A DNA stretch of 64,000 bases from Mesostigma viride (GCA_009746045.1 RPFO01000065.1:8184741-8248740); one strand, 5' to 3'; shown: positions 32,203-46,208, numbered from the stretch's first letter. The notes: generated from the letters alone by a model not told the origin. Numbers and translations: made by a program.

Positions 32203-33744
32203 AGAAGGGATCTGATGGGAACATTTCACGAGGATCTGGATATCTGTGCTGCCATGGTTTCTGTGGTAGAGTGTGGTGCTGTCACAAGGGCACAGGCAGC
32301 TAACCAGCAAACCTCCAAGCTGAGTCCACCCCCTGTAGAGGCTATAGCTTTAGACTGTCACGAGATGCTCATTGACCAGGGCTCTGTCCCAGGGGCCAGG
32401 GTCGACAGGCGTCCAGGGTGGGGATCAGTCACTGCAGGGCAGTCTTAGGGAGGGTCCTGCTGGTAGCCAGTCCACTCTCACAACACAATCAAGCACAGAG
32501 AATCCTAGGAGGGGGAGGGGACGGCCCAGGAAGTGGATACTGGAGCCAGGGATGCTGTCCAAATCTAGAGGATTGGCAGCTGAGATCAAGGGGAAGTCAC
32601 GTACTGACCTGTGGCTGATGTTCTGTCATCCAAGCATCTAGTCACTAGTCACCTGCAGGAGGGTGAGGTGCTGCAGCTGCAGCCTTTAGGACCTGGCAAA
32701 CAGCTAGTCCTGCCTAACCCTATGAGTATTGCCCTGCATGCTGGACGTGATTAAGGCCTTCACTAAAACTGAGGACCTGGCCACTAAGGCCATTCAGGAA
32801 GGAAGCTTTGGTAACAGGCCTGTGGAGTACTGGGAGGGAGTCCTTTATGTCCACACCCAGGATGCAGATCATGTAGTGACCAGGAAGGTCTATGTGCCAG
32901 AAATGGCCATTCCCACTGTGTTGCATTGCTTCCATGACGACGTGACTGCGTGTCATCCTGGGTATGCTAAGCTTCTCCATGAAGTACAAGAGAGGTTTTG
33001 GTGGCCCATGGCATGTTTCGTGATATCAAAGCCTATGTGGCTTCCTGTGACTCATGCCAAAGGAATAATAAGGTTAGGACTCAGGCAGTGCCTATCTTTC
33101 CTATGGCCATGCCTATTCCCCTTCGACCCTGGATCAGTGTGACCATGGACTTCATTTGTGGCTTGCCTGTTTCTGATGCTGGCAATGACAGGATACTGGT
33201 GGTGATGGACAGGCTGTCTAGAATGTGCCATCTCATCCCCTGCAATGCCCATCTCACAGCTGCCCAGTGTGTAGAGTTGTTCATGAAGGAGGTGTACAGA
33301 CTGCATGGCATATGCCACGTGTAATCATCACTGACCAGGATCCCTTGTGGATGTCTGGGTTCTGGAAGTCCTTCTTTGACATCCTGGACACTAAGTTGGC
33401 CTTTGGAGTAGCATACAGGTGTGCCAGCACGGGGGCTGTGGAGAGGCTGAACCGTATTGTACGGGAATGCCAGAAGCACTATTGTACCCATGATAACAAG
33501 GAATGGGACAAGAAACTTCCCTTCATAGAGTTTGCCATCAACAACTCACCCCTGGCTCCTCACCAAATGTCTCCATTTGTCATTTGCCATGGCCAGTGCC
33601 CCTTGACTCCATTTGACCTGGAGTTACCTGACAGGGATGCTGAAGGCCCCTTCAGAAGACGCCTAACCTCTATCCACCAGCTGATAGCATCCTTCCAGGA
33701 AGCTCACAGTATGGTTGCTGCTCAGATGTTGCATGCACAGGACA
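32203..33744 (+). CDS. pol, second part: linker and integrase (interrupted)
   Basis: Resumes pol after insert 1 with RDLMGTFHEDLDICAAM. The linker has an AT-hook-like RRGRGRPRK (about 32505-32530). The integrase zinc-binding region runs through LHCFHDDVTACHPG to ASCDSCQRNN (HHCC type). The catalytic core has Asp in TMDFICGLP (33148-33150), Asp in ITDQDPLW (33333-33335) and Glu in VERLNRIVRE (33441-33443). The last two are 36 codons apart, so exactly D-X35-E. Frame changes occur near 32440, 32700, 33000 and 33315. The segment stops in MLHAQD at 33744, where insert 2 begins, and continues at 53447. Confidence 0.92.
33741..33744. repeat. Target-site duplication GACA of insert 2
   Basis: GACA lies before the GGGTGG terminus and again at 53443-53446 after it. 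Deleting the insert and one GACA joins CAG GAC AAG TAT TTA in frame (AQDKYL). Confidence 0.85.
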
Positions 33745-33816
33745 GGGTGGTCCCACGCGGAATGGGGTCATTTTTGGCGCATTTTGCAAGAAAAAAACGC
33801 TAGTTTCAATCGTCCG
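33745..33816. repeat. Left TIR of insert 2
   Basis: Pairs with 53381-53442 on the opposite strand. The outer 24 bp are identical. An inner block with GCAAGAAAAAAACGCTA is shared after an indel of about 11 bp. Sequence from here to 34038 is noncoding. Confidence 0.88.
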
Positions 33817-34038
33817 ATATCTTTTTTTCGCGCGAATTTGGCGTCCGATCGCGTATTTTCGAGCTAATTTGGTGTCATAATGCTTAATTCATGTCAATTT
33901 GAGCGTACATTCCACATCGAGAGGCTTGAAAGTTAGTAATTCATGTAAATTTTACGTGGAGAGACTCGACATCATCCTAACCTTTGTATTAACCATAGGA
34001 CGAGCATTGCCAGCGCATGTCCAAGTGCTAACTTTCCC

Positions 34039-37000
34039 TCACACTTTCGAGGGCCTCTTCCGTAATTTCGCTTCCGCGATCTGCTGTTCCGTTTTCGAGT
34101 TCCTCCTCTTCTTATCGATCTCCTTTGTAGGCGCCCAGACTTCCACATCCTTCCAGCTCTTGCCATCCGTCAGCTTTACCACCTTCATCGCGTAGTCCAG
34201 CGGCATCCACCACAACTTGTTCTTCAACTTCCCTCCCTTCTCCCCCTCAGCGAAAAACTTAAATGCGACGTCCCTCCACTTGGTGTCGTATCCAGACACC
34301 TGCCCATAAAGCATGACGTCTTCTAGCTTGGCATACATTCGCGTAGCCGTATCCTTGTTCCCTGCTTGCATAATGGCTAAAGTCCACCCATCACACCAAA
34401 AGGCCTCTGGTGCTCCGAACCCCATTTCCCCGTCCATAAGTCTCATTTCCAACGTGGGCTTGTCATCATCCTCATCGCCCGCCTGACTGTCTTCCGCCCC
34501 CTTAGGCTCCTCCCGTCCGGAAGTGTCAGCATGTACAGCCGCTGGTCCGAAGCCCACCGCCACATTAGCCAAGCGAAGTAACTGCTCCACATCCTCATTA
34601 CCTGCGAGCAAACCGATCATGCCATCAACGCATGACTAAAATCGAGTTAGTAGAAATCGGACTGCCAACCGTGAAAAATCAAAACACTCTACATACCAGA
34701 ATTCACTCGCAGATTTTTTCTTACCCTTTTTGGCCTTTTCCTTCGACCTCTGCTCGCAGGTAGACCCCGTCTGGGGGTGGGGGGCAGGCTCCGGGGCGGG
34801 TTTGGCGGGCTCGGCAACCTTGGCAGTCTTCGCGGTCTTGGGTAACTTCTTGGAAGCAACGCGCTCCTTTCCCCCGTCCTCCTCCTCTCCGCCGCCATCC
34901 TCCTCCTCCTTCTCCTCCTCATCGTCCGAATCTGAAAGCACAACTTCTTTTCGACGCCGTTTCTGAGGCAGGGCAGGCTTGGGAGGCTTCCCCACCTTGG
35001 CCGATTTCTTGGAAGCAACGTGCTCCGCAGCCTTCCCACCCTTGGCGGATTTCTTGGTAGCAACGTGCTGCTCCTCCTCCTCCTCCTCCTCCTCCTCCCC
35101 CTCCTCCTCCTCAGCATCGTCGTCCTCCTCCTCCTCCTCCTCCTCAGCATCGTCGTCCGAATCAGCCACTGCCACAACTGGCTTACGAAGCTGCTTCTTC
35201 GGTACCTGAGAAATGGCCAGAGTCGGCGGGGGAACCCGAAGCTGCTTCTTCGGTACCTGAGAACTGGGCAGAGGCGCCGGGGTGGGCAGAGTCGCCGGGG
35301 GAACCCGAAGCTGCTTCTTCGGAACCTGAAAAACGGGCTGCGACGCGGCAGGCTTGGAAGGCCCACCTCCATCATCCTCAACAAGTGACACGACTGCCCG
35401 TCGAGTCACTTGAGAAGCGGGCTTCTTCGCCGCAGGCGGATCCGAATCACCTTCAGGCCCCGTCCTCTGTTCGGCCTGCTGCGTTCTGACCTCGACGGGG
35501 GTCTCTCCGCGGTTAGACCCTCCTGCCGGACCTCCATCCCCTCCATCCCCTCCCTCCAACAACTGTTGGTCATCCCTCTCCACCACGGCGGACGATCCCC
35601 CAGCTTCGTGGGAAGCTTTTCGCTTCTTCGCCCTTCCGAGCCTAGGCCCCCCATCACCTTCCCCCTGTTCAAGCCGCTCCCACAATTCACTCCCTTTCCC
35701 GATCCTTTCCACTATCTCTTGAAACCCCTTAATCTCCGTCTTGGTACCAAACACGATCACCATCGGTTCGAACCTGGAGAAAAAGTCGTGGGCGCAAGCC
35801 TTCAGCACATTATCGTACATCCCGCCCGGTTGGGGAATGGACGAAGCTGTCGGGCAAGGACCGAACGCCCACCACCCTCTCTGAAAGTTACTCCACTTAT
35901 CACCCCAAATGTTCGCCAAGTTCAGCAGGCTCAGGCACGGAAGGGACCTGCCCAAGGGAAAGGGGCGGGCTGAAGCTGAGGCAACCTCGCCTGCCACCTG
36001 CTTGACGAGCGACTTGTCATCATCATCACCGTCTAGTTCCTGACAGCAAAACCAGACCCGGCGACGGCCCCAGTCCACACTCTGCCACTCATACTTCACG
36101 TCCCATTCCTCCTCCTCCTTCGCCTCCTCCTCCTTCTTCGCCTCCGTCTCCTTCCCCTTCCCCTTCCCCTTCCCCTTCTCCAGCCCCTTCACCGGCCCCT
36201 TCATCGCCGCCTCCTTCACCCCCCCTTCGAGTAATCCAACTTTTGGAGCGTACTTCCTGAACGCTTCCGGAGCCAAAAGTGCCAAACCCACCGTCTTGTC
36301 CTCGCTCTCTTTTAGCAGAATCTCCTGAAAGTCGATCTTGCCACTACTGAGATCCTTTCTCGGAATCCTCAGATGTGCGGCGTGTTTTTTGGCTTTAAGA
36401 AGGTAGGCGATGTTCCTCGTTATGATGACGGCCACATCCCAAAATTGCCGGTATCTGGCCACAATCTCCTGCCTGCCGACCGGCCGAAGGAGAGGATGGA
36501 GATTGAAGACGAGTTCGAAAATATGAGACGCCACAAACTCCTTGCCCTTTGCGTCCTTGCATTGCGCTTCCAGCGTCTCATCCTCCTTGAATCTGGCGCA
36601 AATGGTCAGCCGCAGGCACTCCAGCACATCCTTGGCGAACTCCACCAACTTGGTGAGCTTTTCCGGTCCAACCTGGCAGCTCATGATGCAATCGATCACG
36701 GCGTCCATCATAGGAAGGCTGGCCAAGTTCCTGAAAGCGGTCCAAGAGACCTTCTGGCCTTTCTTCTCCCCCTCTGCATTCGCGAATTTGCACCTTTGCA
36801 TCATCACCTCCTCAGGCGCGGGTTTCGTTGAGGCAGGATCATCAGTCTGCTCCTGTGTCAGACGGAGAAACGTGTTGGCCAGCGTGCGACTGTAAGCGGA
36901 ATGCACTGAAGCAATGCTGTGGGCCGGCTTTTTCTTTCCTTCTGCTTCCTCCTCGTGTACATCCACCGCTGCCGGCTCCACATTCCCTTCCCTTCCCCCC

Positions 37001-40000
37001 GCTTGCCGCATAGCCGGGAGGATGTACGTGAGCAGATTGGTGTAGTGGCCATCCGCAATATAGTGGCCCTTCCCACGCGTGACTTTGCCGTATAGATATA
37101 GCTTGTTGTAGTTCCACACGTCAAGCAACGCCTGGCCCAGCGTACGATCCGCCACGGCTAAGTCCTCCGAATTCGCCCCCTTGGCGATGTCGAACAGCTT
37201 CTCCAGCTTGCCGGTCAGCACCGCCTGCGACATCAATTAACATCGAGCGAGCAACGACAAAACTCAGTCATAAAAGGCGAGGGGTATAGCTGCGGATAGA
37301 CCCTAACAAAATTCGAAAAAGAAACGGCCGACAATACGCAACGAAAATTCCAACAAAAAAAAGGAGAGGGTCTAGCTGCAGCGAGACCCTCGCAAAAAAC
37401 TTGAAGCGCACACAAAAAACAACCACGAAAATTCCGAGGGTCTACCCGCAGCTAGACCCTGCCAAAATAGATAGCTTACATCTTCTTTTGCCTTAGGTAG
37501 ATTTCGAAGCTCACTCCACGACGGGAGCAGGTCGCCACCCTTGAGAAGAATGACGTTCGTACCCATGTAACCACCACGGAATTTCCGCAACAGGTCCTGG
37601 AAGGCGTGCTCCGCCTCCTTAGGAGTACTTTGCGAAATTGGACTCCGCCCCACCCTCGCACATCATTGCCCGAACCTCTCCCCACCCGCCATCCGGCCCC
37701 CTGAGAAACGACTTTAACCCCTTAAAGTAGTGGTTCCCATCCACCACCGCGTACCGGAGAACCAGATACGGTACCGGTACCCGTTCCTCAAAAAATTTCG
37801 GATCGTAGGACTTCATCGCAGTATTGCACAGCAGGTTGAAAACTTGCCGACTGCCCTCGATCTCCTGAGGCAAAACTGCGGCCACCTCGTCCACCTGGCG
37901 TAGGTACGCCACTCAAGTCCTCTCGCAGGAAAGAGGTGGTGGACTCCGTGTTAAGCCACACGTCGACTTCAGTATCCGAAAGGGGCCGGAAGTACCTGGA
38001 CCCCACATCCTCCGCGTCAATCTTGGCGCCGTGGTAATGCTTCAGCCACTTGACGAAATCCGGCATGCACAAGATTTGCTTGTCGAACAGGTCAGGTTGA
38101 GATTCGGCAAGCGCCTGGAAAGGGAACTGCCAGACCGGGACAACAACCTTGAAGTGCAAGGCGTTGTCCCGCGCATTGAGGAGAATGCGGGCCGTTCTCC
38201 TTAATGGTTTCAAGGTTTAAACGCCGCTGCCTCAAAGCCTCTGGCAAAATAAGCGCGTTGACCGTCTGGATCCGCATACTGAAACATCCGGTCTGCTGAA
38301 AATCGGCCGGCCGAATCCAACGCGTTTCCCTGAGAGAATTGGCCTTCCGGATGTTCTGGTCCCTGACCTCCTTGTTCGAGTCGACCTTTTTCGAAGGCTT
38401 CCAGCTTTCAATGATAGGGTCGGTGTCCGGGTTCCCACTGCTCGTGAGCACCCCCTCCTTAAAAAGCTTGTTGAGTGACCGGAGCAGCTCAAGAAAGGGG
38501 GAGAACTCGGGCCAGTTTGGCAGGTCATCGACGTCCGCCATCCGCCTACTCGAGCAGTACTTGAGCATATCCTTCACCAGCGCGAACACGGCGTCATGAC
38601 CAGGTAACTTCTTCTCCACCGTGGCGTCTTCGTCCCCCCCGTCATCCTGAAGTAAAAAATCGAAAAGGACCGCAGGATTTGCTCAAGTCAGTAATCTTTA
38701 GGCCGACCACGACATCCTGTTCAGGGACGAACAAAGTTCTGTTGGAATAGTACCTTACTGACACTAAACACCAAGTCCCGCAGCCGTCAGCGTCTACCCG
38801 CAGCGAGAGGTCTAAATTTTCACAACAATCGTACCTGTCCAGTTTTCTGCTGCTTCTTGGCCTCCTTAGCCTTCTCCTTCTCCGCCTTCTTCGCCTCCTT
38901 CTCCGCCGCCTTCGCCTCCGCGTTCTTCTTACTGTTGGCCTTTGCCACCGCATTCAGCGCCCTTTTTCCCTCAGCGGCCCGACGACGAAAATCAGCCTTC
39001 ATGAATTTCTCGATCTTGTCAACCTTTGCCTCTGAGTACTCCTTAGGCTGCCACTTGAAATTCTTGGTGGCTTTCGACTTCACCAGATTTGCGAATTCAT
39101 ATGCCAATTCACTCTTAAAGGTAGCGTCACCCAACACCTCCGTATCGAAATCGGCATCGACTTCCGCCTCAAGTCGTGTCAGGTACTTGCGAAACTCGGA
39201 CCCCGCAGGTCCCTCCGAATCGACGCCATCGGGCGGAGACTTAAGCATGATCAGGCCAACAGCAATAATATGATCCTTCGCAACCTTCTTGCGGGAATCC
39301 AGCTTTTCCCTTTCATGCTCAGTCAATGGGGCTTCGCCGCCTTCCCCCCCGCAGTACCCCCAGCGACAGCCCCCGCCTGCATGACAAAAAAAAACGAACA
39401 AGAAGGGACTTGACCTCAGTTCGATTGTTGCACCATCGTCTCTCTGCGGAGATACCCCTCAGCACGAAAAAAATCACACGAACTCGCGGCGGATGAACGT
39501 ACCTGCACAGCCACTTCTCCCTCAGCGTCTCCCCCATCCTCATCTCCTCCAGCGTTTTCATCCCCCCCATCCTCATCTCCTCCAGCGTTTTCTTCCTCTC
39601 CGGCAGCGCCTGCTGAGGCCAAACCCCCCGCCTGTCAACACCGAATACGACAGCTCATTGGAAATCAAAATTAGTCGACATTTGTATATTTCGCATAATG
39701 CGCTCACTAAAACTTCAGGCGAAATGCAGACATCCGGATATCGTTTAATGCTTACCATTTCCATCTCGAGTCCAGACCAAATACCAGCACTGTCAACAGC
39801 CATCGCCGCAGCCGCCCCCTGAAAAAAGACAACAGATTGGTTGGGGGCACCGTTGAAATTAGCCGAACATGTCAGTCTCAATAAAAGGGTGAGGGTCTAC
39901 CTGCAGCTAGACCCCATGTAAGATGCTCGTGGAAACTCGACGGACAAGCACCCACCTTATCAACCAAGTCTGACAAATTAGGTAAATCCTCCGATACGTC

Positions 40001-42482
40001 CCCTGGCATGGAGCCCCCCTGCATGATATGACAGGACAAACCATGAAGGTTGGTCAGCATATAGAGCCCTATTCAGGGAATGGAAACAACCCAAATCGAT
40101 AAACGATATCGGCAAGTTAACGTACCGAAACGTAGAACTTCCACCTCCTCAAAATCTTCCCCAAAGGCCATATCGGCACTTGATGGGCTCTCTCCTTTTC
40201 CAGTTGCCGCCTCAATTCCGCCTCGAAGAACAACTCGAGGGACTGCCAATGGCCTCCCGCCTCTAAATCAGACCACTCCGTGTCTGTCTTGGTTCGGATA
40301 CTCTGGAGACAATCAACCAACGAGATTTGATCCAACCATTCCTGGACGACTTCCCGGTATGGCTTATATGTCTGAATAACATGGAAGTCCTCCCGGTGCC
40401 GGAAACTTTGGATCACCTGTCCAGCCCAATCCAAAAAGAAAGCGACCGCTTCCCGCGAAAGGCTGGCGTCCGGGCTGACAAGAAAGTCAGTCCGCCACTT
40501 AACAAAAGATTGCAGTAAGTGGTCTCTTGCCATGTCCAAATGCGCGATCACTTCATGTGCGCGGCTCCTCCAATCCTCTACGTCATTCATTTCTTCCGGC
40601 ACAATTACGATATAGTCACTGTTGGACGTGTCAACAAATCCTTGCCTGACAATATCAAACACTTCATCTTCCGACAGTGAAGCCCTCGAATCCGCTCTCA
40701 TATCTCCAGTCATGAGTTTAAAGAGCTGATGCAACGCAGTGTTTTCAAGGTTTCCATATAGGAAGCCTCGATGCATGTGAAGCCAATGTGGACCTCGAAC
40801 TTTTCAACCTCATCAAAGAGCGTCGACCATATTAAAGGACGACGGAAAGTAACGTCCGACATCTCCTTCAGATTAAGGATGCACGACTGCGCGATCTTCA
40901 AACCTCATACATGTCGTCACCAACGACCCTCTTCCCATGAATGGCTCGCTGTGTGGCTTCGAACAATGCAAGACGGCCAGGCGCGTCGTTCTTCCAAATT
41001 ATGTGTGCCGACTCCGGACGGTCCACGACGACACCGGACTTCTCTGCAAACGTATCTCGCCGAAAGAAGCGGATCAAGCCTCTCAAGCCCTTTTCGGTTT
41101 TACGACTCACCCCAGCCTCCAGACTCAGTCTGAGCCAGGTACTGTTTCAGAATGGCCACCGTGGAGGGCTGCAGACAACAAGAGTAAAAAAAAGGCCACA
41201 CATCGTCATCGTCGTCGTCAACAACCTTAACTCCTAGGTCAACGTCTCTCCGCAGCTAGACCCTTACGATCAATGTATGGCATAAAATCCCACCTTTCTA
41301 CGATACACACACGCCGTTCAAGCCATCTGAAAATGTACGTCTTACATTAAAAACATACCTGATAATCGACTGAAAATCGTTCGTGAAGAAGGGGTGGGCT
41401 CCCGTTCTCGTCCTTCTCCCCCTCAACTGCCTTCGCAGCCTCCCCTCCTTCCTCGCAGCCTCCTCCATCTTCCTCGCGGCCTCTTCCGCCTTCATCCTCT
41501 CCTGTCCATCTGCAAAAAAGAGCGGCCTCCTCCGCAAGAATTCCCTTCGCTGCCGCCTCGTCTTCTTCTTCGCTCCTCCTTCTGCTTCGCCACCAGGTCC
41601 TGTGCTCCTTCTCCTGGGCAGCCTTTTTTCCTTTACTCCCTCTCCTCCTCCTCCCTCTCCGCCTTCTCCAGCCTCTCCTTCTCCTCCTCTCCACCCTCTC
41701 CCTCTCCGCCTTCTCGATGGCCTCCCTCTCCGCCTTCTCCTTCTCCTTGTCCTTTTGTCGAGAGCCGCGTATTCGTCAGCAAAGCTTGCGGCCATTAGCT
41801 AACAAATCGGACAACCGCTTCTTGACGCGATCCCGAACCGGCGATTCCGGGTCTTCAGGCCTCCCGTTAGTCTGATCGCGCTCGTCCTCCTCAACAAGCT
41901 CACTGATAGACTTCCTCAGCTTCTGAGCTCTTGGTGCGGTCGTCTTCCTCTACCCACTCGCCGCAGGCTTACGCTTAGACTGAATGCTTGGGGGACGGCG
42001 AGCGGGACGCAGCAGCGGGGACTTGCTGGTGGCGGCGAGCGGGACTTGGGGGAAAGCAGAGCGGGACGGCGAGCGGGTCGCAGTTGCGGGGTTCTTTGGT
42101 TGACGGCGAGGGGGACTTGCGAGAAGGAGAGCGGGACGCCAGGTAGCGGGGGAACTTTGGGCGGGAAGGGGGGACTTGCGGTTCGGCGAACGGGTCGCAG
42201 TTGCGGGGACTTTTGGGGACTTGCGGGGCGGCGCGGGACGCAGTAGCCTCCGGCCGACTTGGGGCGGCGATGGAGACTTACGGGGCGGAAACGGGACGGA
42301 GCGCGAGACGCAGCAGCGAGAGAGGTGGGGGGTATAATTCTGTCCAACTCGCTGGGGGCAAGTTGGACTTGGAGGGCGAGGGGGACTCGGTGGGGGGGAC
42401 CTCGCAAGACTTTTACGGGACCGAACTGCAACGAAGGAAACTCCTCCGTTGCGTTCGGCTCCGGCGAGGTGTTCGACGTCAT
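34039..42482 (-). CDS. Multi-exon gene of unknown function in insert 2
   Basis: Exons with clear GT-AG sites on the minus strand: (41.1 kb to) 40126; 40018-39956; 39818-39756; 39631-39503; 39376-38835; 38646-37480; 37224-34697; 34601-34039. Donors include GTACGT, GTGGGT, GTAAGC, GTATGT; acceptors end TGCAG, TTCAG, GACAG or CGCAG. Most joints are phase 0; the exon starting at 39376 needs one G added to a G7 run and the final joint is off phase. Exon 38646-37480 has three frameshifts (about 38190, 37910, 37622) and the 5' part (40.1-42.48 kb) several more. A likely start is ATG 42482 (MTSNTSPEPNATEEFP), followed by a Pro/Arg-rich stretch and a Lys/Glu-rich coiled coil (KDKEKEKAEREAIEKAERE). The 37224-34697 exon ends with three VPKKQLR motifs, long Asp/Glu runs and basic NLS-like patches. 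No catalytic domain recognised. It may be a DNA- or chromatin-binding partner of the transposase; that is a guess. Confidence 0.6.
37225..37479 (-). other. Intron carrying three palindromes
   Basis: 255-bp intron (donor GTAAGC, acceptor GATGTCGCAG, phase 0). It contains palindromes at 37280-37304, 37367-37390 and 37437-37460, which take up almost a third of its length. Confidence 0.75.
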
Positions 42483-43079
42483 CTTGGGTGAAACGGAGTG
42501 GCCTTGACAGAATCGGAATAGGAGGACGACATCTGCAGAACTATCAAAAAAGCAAGTTTTCACAATGTCATTCAGAATCTGAATCGCCGGCAGAAAAACG
42601 ATGGGAGGGGTCTCGCTGCAGCTAGACCCTTTCGTGGATTCTAAAAGGACATTTAGTTTAATGCAAAACTTTGGCGTCTCGCTGCAGCGAGACCCTCACT
42701 TCAAGCAAAAACAAATCATTTTTAGGGTGAGCGTTAAACAAGCAACCTCCCATCATGCAAACATAAAAAAGTATACATTCCTTGGGGTCTCGCTTGCAGC
42801 GAGACCCTAACGTCAAACAAAAAACAAATAATTTTAGGGTGAGCGAAGGAAGCCCCTCCCATCTTGCAAAATTAAAAGTCGACATTCGTAGGGGTCTCGC
42901 TGCAGCGAGACCCTAACACCGATACAAAAACAAATCATTTAAGGGTGAGAAAAGAAAGACCCCCCATCATTGAAAAACATAAAAATTGACATTCCTTGGG
43001 GTCTCGACTGCAGCGAGACCCTAACGTCAATACAAAAACAAAATTCCGAGGGTTCTACCGCAGCGGACCCTTACGACCA
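42483..43079. repeat. Upstream region with six palindromes in about 107-bp tandem units
   Basis: Palindromes lie at 42606-42630, 42673-42696, 42784-42808, 42891-42914, 42998-43022 and 43049-43071. The spacers are related (AAAAACAAATCATTT, AGGGTGAG, CATCATGCAAACATAAAAA), so the block is a small tandem array. It lies just 5' of the minus-strand gene and could include its promoter. Confidence 0.8.
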
Positions 43080-43734
43080 CGTATAAATAATGTGGGGGGG
43101 GAAGCTACGTATAAATCATGTGGGGGGGGATGCTATGTATAAATGCATGTGGGGGGTGGCTGGCATTAATAATTAAATGTGGGGGTGTGATGGCATGAAT
43201 AAATAAATGGGGGGGGTGCTGCCATGAATAAAGAATGTGGGGGTGTGATGGCATGAATAATGAATGTTGGGGGTGCTGGCATTAATAATTAAATGTGGGG
43301 GGGTGATGGCATGAATAAATAAATGTGGGGGTGCTGCCAGAATAAAAGATGTGGGGGTGATGGCATGAATAAATAAATGTGGGGGGTGCTGCCATGAATA
43401 AAGAATGTGGGGGTGCTGCCATGATAAAAGAATGTGGGGTGTGATGGCATGAATAAATGAATGTTGGGGGTGCTGGCATTAATATAAATGTGGGGGGTGA
43501 TGGCATGAATAAATAAATGTGGGGGGGTGCTGCCATGAATAAAAGAATGTGGGGGTGTGATGGCATGAATAAATGAATGTTGGGGGGTGCTGGCTTAATA
43601 TTAAATGTGGGGGGTGATGGCATGAATAAATAAATTGTGGGGGTGTGCTGCCATGAATAAAAGATGTGGGGGGGTGATGCATTAATAATTAAATGTGGGG
43701 GGATGATGGCATGATAAATAAATGATACGTGCGA
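43080..43734. repeat. About 30-bp satellite, block A
   Basis: About 21 copies of a 28-31-bp unit of the form AATGTGGGGGGTGATGGCAT then GAATAAATA, with many small indels. The first units (43080-43140) read TACGTATAAATCATGTGGGG and are intermediate in sequence with block B in reverse orientation. Confidence 0.93.
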
Positions 43735-46208
43735 TCACCCCCCCACATGTATTGATAACGTAGGCATCACCCCCCACGTGTATTAATACGTAGCATCCCC
43801 CCCACATGTATTGATACGTAGCAGCACCCCCCACATGTATTGATACGTAGCAGCACCCCCCACATGTATTGATACGTAGCAGCACCCCCCCACATGTATT
43901 GAATACCGTAGATCCCCCAACGACATGTATTTGATACCGTAGCAGGCAACCCCCCCACATGTAATTGATACGTAGCAGCACCCCCCACACTTATTGATAC
44001 GTAGCAGCACCCCCCACATGTTTGATACGTAAGCAGCACCCCCCCACATGTATTGATACGTCAGCAGCACCCCCCCACGCTGTATATACCGTAGCATCCC
44101 CCCAACTGTATTGATACGTAAGCAGACCCCCCCACAATGTATTGATACGTAGCACACCCCCCCACATGTAATTGATACGTAGCGCACCCCCCCACAATGT
44201 ATTGATACGAGCAGCACCCCACATGTATTGATACGTAGCAGCACCCCCCACGTGTATTGATACGTCAGCAGCACCCCCCACCGTGTATTGATACGTAGCA
44301 GCACCCCCCACTGTATTGATACGTAGCGCACCCCCCACATGTATTGATACGTAGCAGCACCCCCCACATGCTATTGATTACGTAGCATCCCCCCCCCACA
44401 TGTATATTGATACGTATGCAGCACCCCCCACATGTATTGATACGTTGCAGCACCCCCACATGTATTGATACGTAGCAGCACCCCCACGTGATTGATCGTG
44501 CAGCACCCCCACATGTATTGATACGTAGCAGCACCCCCACTGTATCTGATACGCAGCACCCCCCCACGTGTATTGAATACGTTGCAGCACCCCCCACATG
44601 TATTGATACGTAGCAGCACCCCCCACATGATTTGATACTCAGCAGCACCCCCCACATGTATTGATACGAGCAGCACCCCCCACATGTAATATACGTATGC
44701 AGCACCCGCCCCCACGTGCTATTGATACGTAGCAGCACCCCCCCGTGTATTGATACGTAGCAGCCCCCCCCACAATGTATTGCTACGTAGCAGCACCCCC
44801 CCACATGTATTGATTTACAGCAGCACCCCCCCCATGTATTGATACGTAGCATCCCCCCCACACATGTATTGTACGTAGCAGCACCCCCCAATGTATTGAC
44901 ACGTAGCAGGCCCCCCACCATGTATTGATACGTAGCAGCCACCCCCCACCTACATGTCATACGTAGCAGCACCCCCCACGTGTATTCGAACTAGCAGCAA
45001 CCCCCCGACATGTATTGATACGTAGCATCCCCCCACACAATGTATGATCGTAGCACACCCCCCCACATCGTATTGACAACGTTAGCCAGCACCCCCACAT
45101 GTTATTGATAGTAGCCAGCCCCCACCACATGTATTGATACGTAGCAGCACCCCCCGTGTATTGATACGTAGCAGCACCCCCCACATGTATTGATACGTTA
45201 GCATCCCCCCCACACTTGTATTGAACGTTAGCCAGCACCCCCCAACATGTAATTGAATACGTAGCAGACCCCCCCACATGTATTGATACGTTTAGCACAG
45301 CACCCCCCCATTGATTTGATAACGTTAGCAGCACCCCCCACGTGTATTGATACGTAGCAGCACACCCCCACGTGTCATTGATACGTAGCAAGCACCCCCA
45401 CATGTATTGATACGTAGCAGCACCCCCCCCATGTATTGATACGTAGCATCCCCCCCATGTATTTGATACGTAGCATCCCCCACCACAGTATTTGATACCG
45501 TAGCAGCACCCCCCCACATTGTTTGATACGTAGCGCACCCCCCAATGTATTGATACGTGCAGCACCCCCCCACATGTATTGATATCGTAGCAGCACCCCC
45601 CCACGTGTATTGTTACGTAGGCGAAGCACCCCCCACGTGTATTGATACGTAGCAGCACCCCCCACGTGTATTGATACGTAGCAGCACCCCCCCTTGTATG
45701 ACCATACGTAGCCAGACCCCCCCAGCACTGTTATTGATAGTAAGCAGCACCCCCCCACATGTATTGATACGTTAGCCAGCACCCCCCCACGTGTGATTGA
45801 TACGTACGCAAGCACCCCCCACTGTATTGATACTAGCAGCACCCCCCCCATGTATTGATACGTAGCAGCCACCCCCCAGTATGATACGTCGCGCCACATG
45901 ATGAATCACGTAGCAGCACCCCCCCACATGTATTGATACGTAGCGCACCCCCCACTGTATTTTACGTCTGCACCTGGCACCCCCCACGTAGTATTGATAC
46001 GTAGCAGCACCACCTGTTACTGATACGTACGGACCCCATTATTGATACAGTAGCAGCACCCCCCCACATGTATTGATACGTAGCAGCACCCCCCCGTGTC
46101 ATTGATACGTAGCAGCACCCCCCACATGTATTGATACGTAAGAGCACCCCCCACATGTATTGATACGTAGCAGCAACCCCCCCACATGTTATTTGATACG
46201 TAGCAGCA
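43735..46208. repeat. About 30-bp satellite, block B (inverse orientation)
   Basis: About 80 copies of CACATGTATTGATACGTAGC followed by AGCACCCCCC, with frequent one-base indels. Its reverse complement resembles block A (shared TGGGGGGTG and CAT-TATT words), so A and B are diverged halves of one family arranged head to head. All open frames inside it are repeat artefacts. Confidence 0.95.

Noticed and set aside
42606-43071. Palindromes with facing GGTCTC/GAGACC sites as cloning-vector (type IIS) artefacts
   Set aside because: The copies are degenerate, scattered through introns with compensating changes, and embedded in transposon sequence with no vector backbone.
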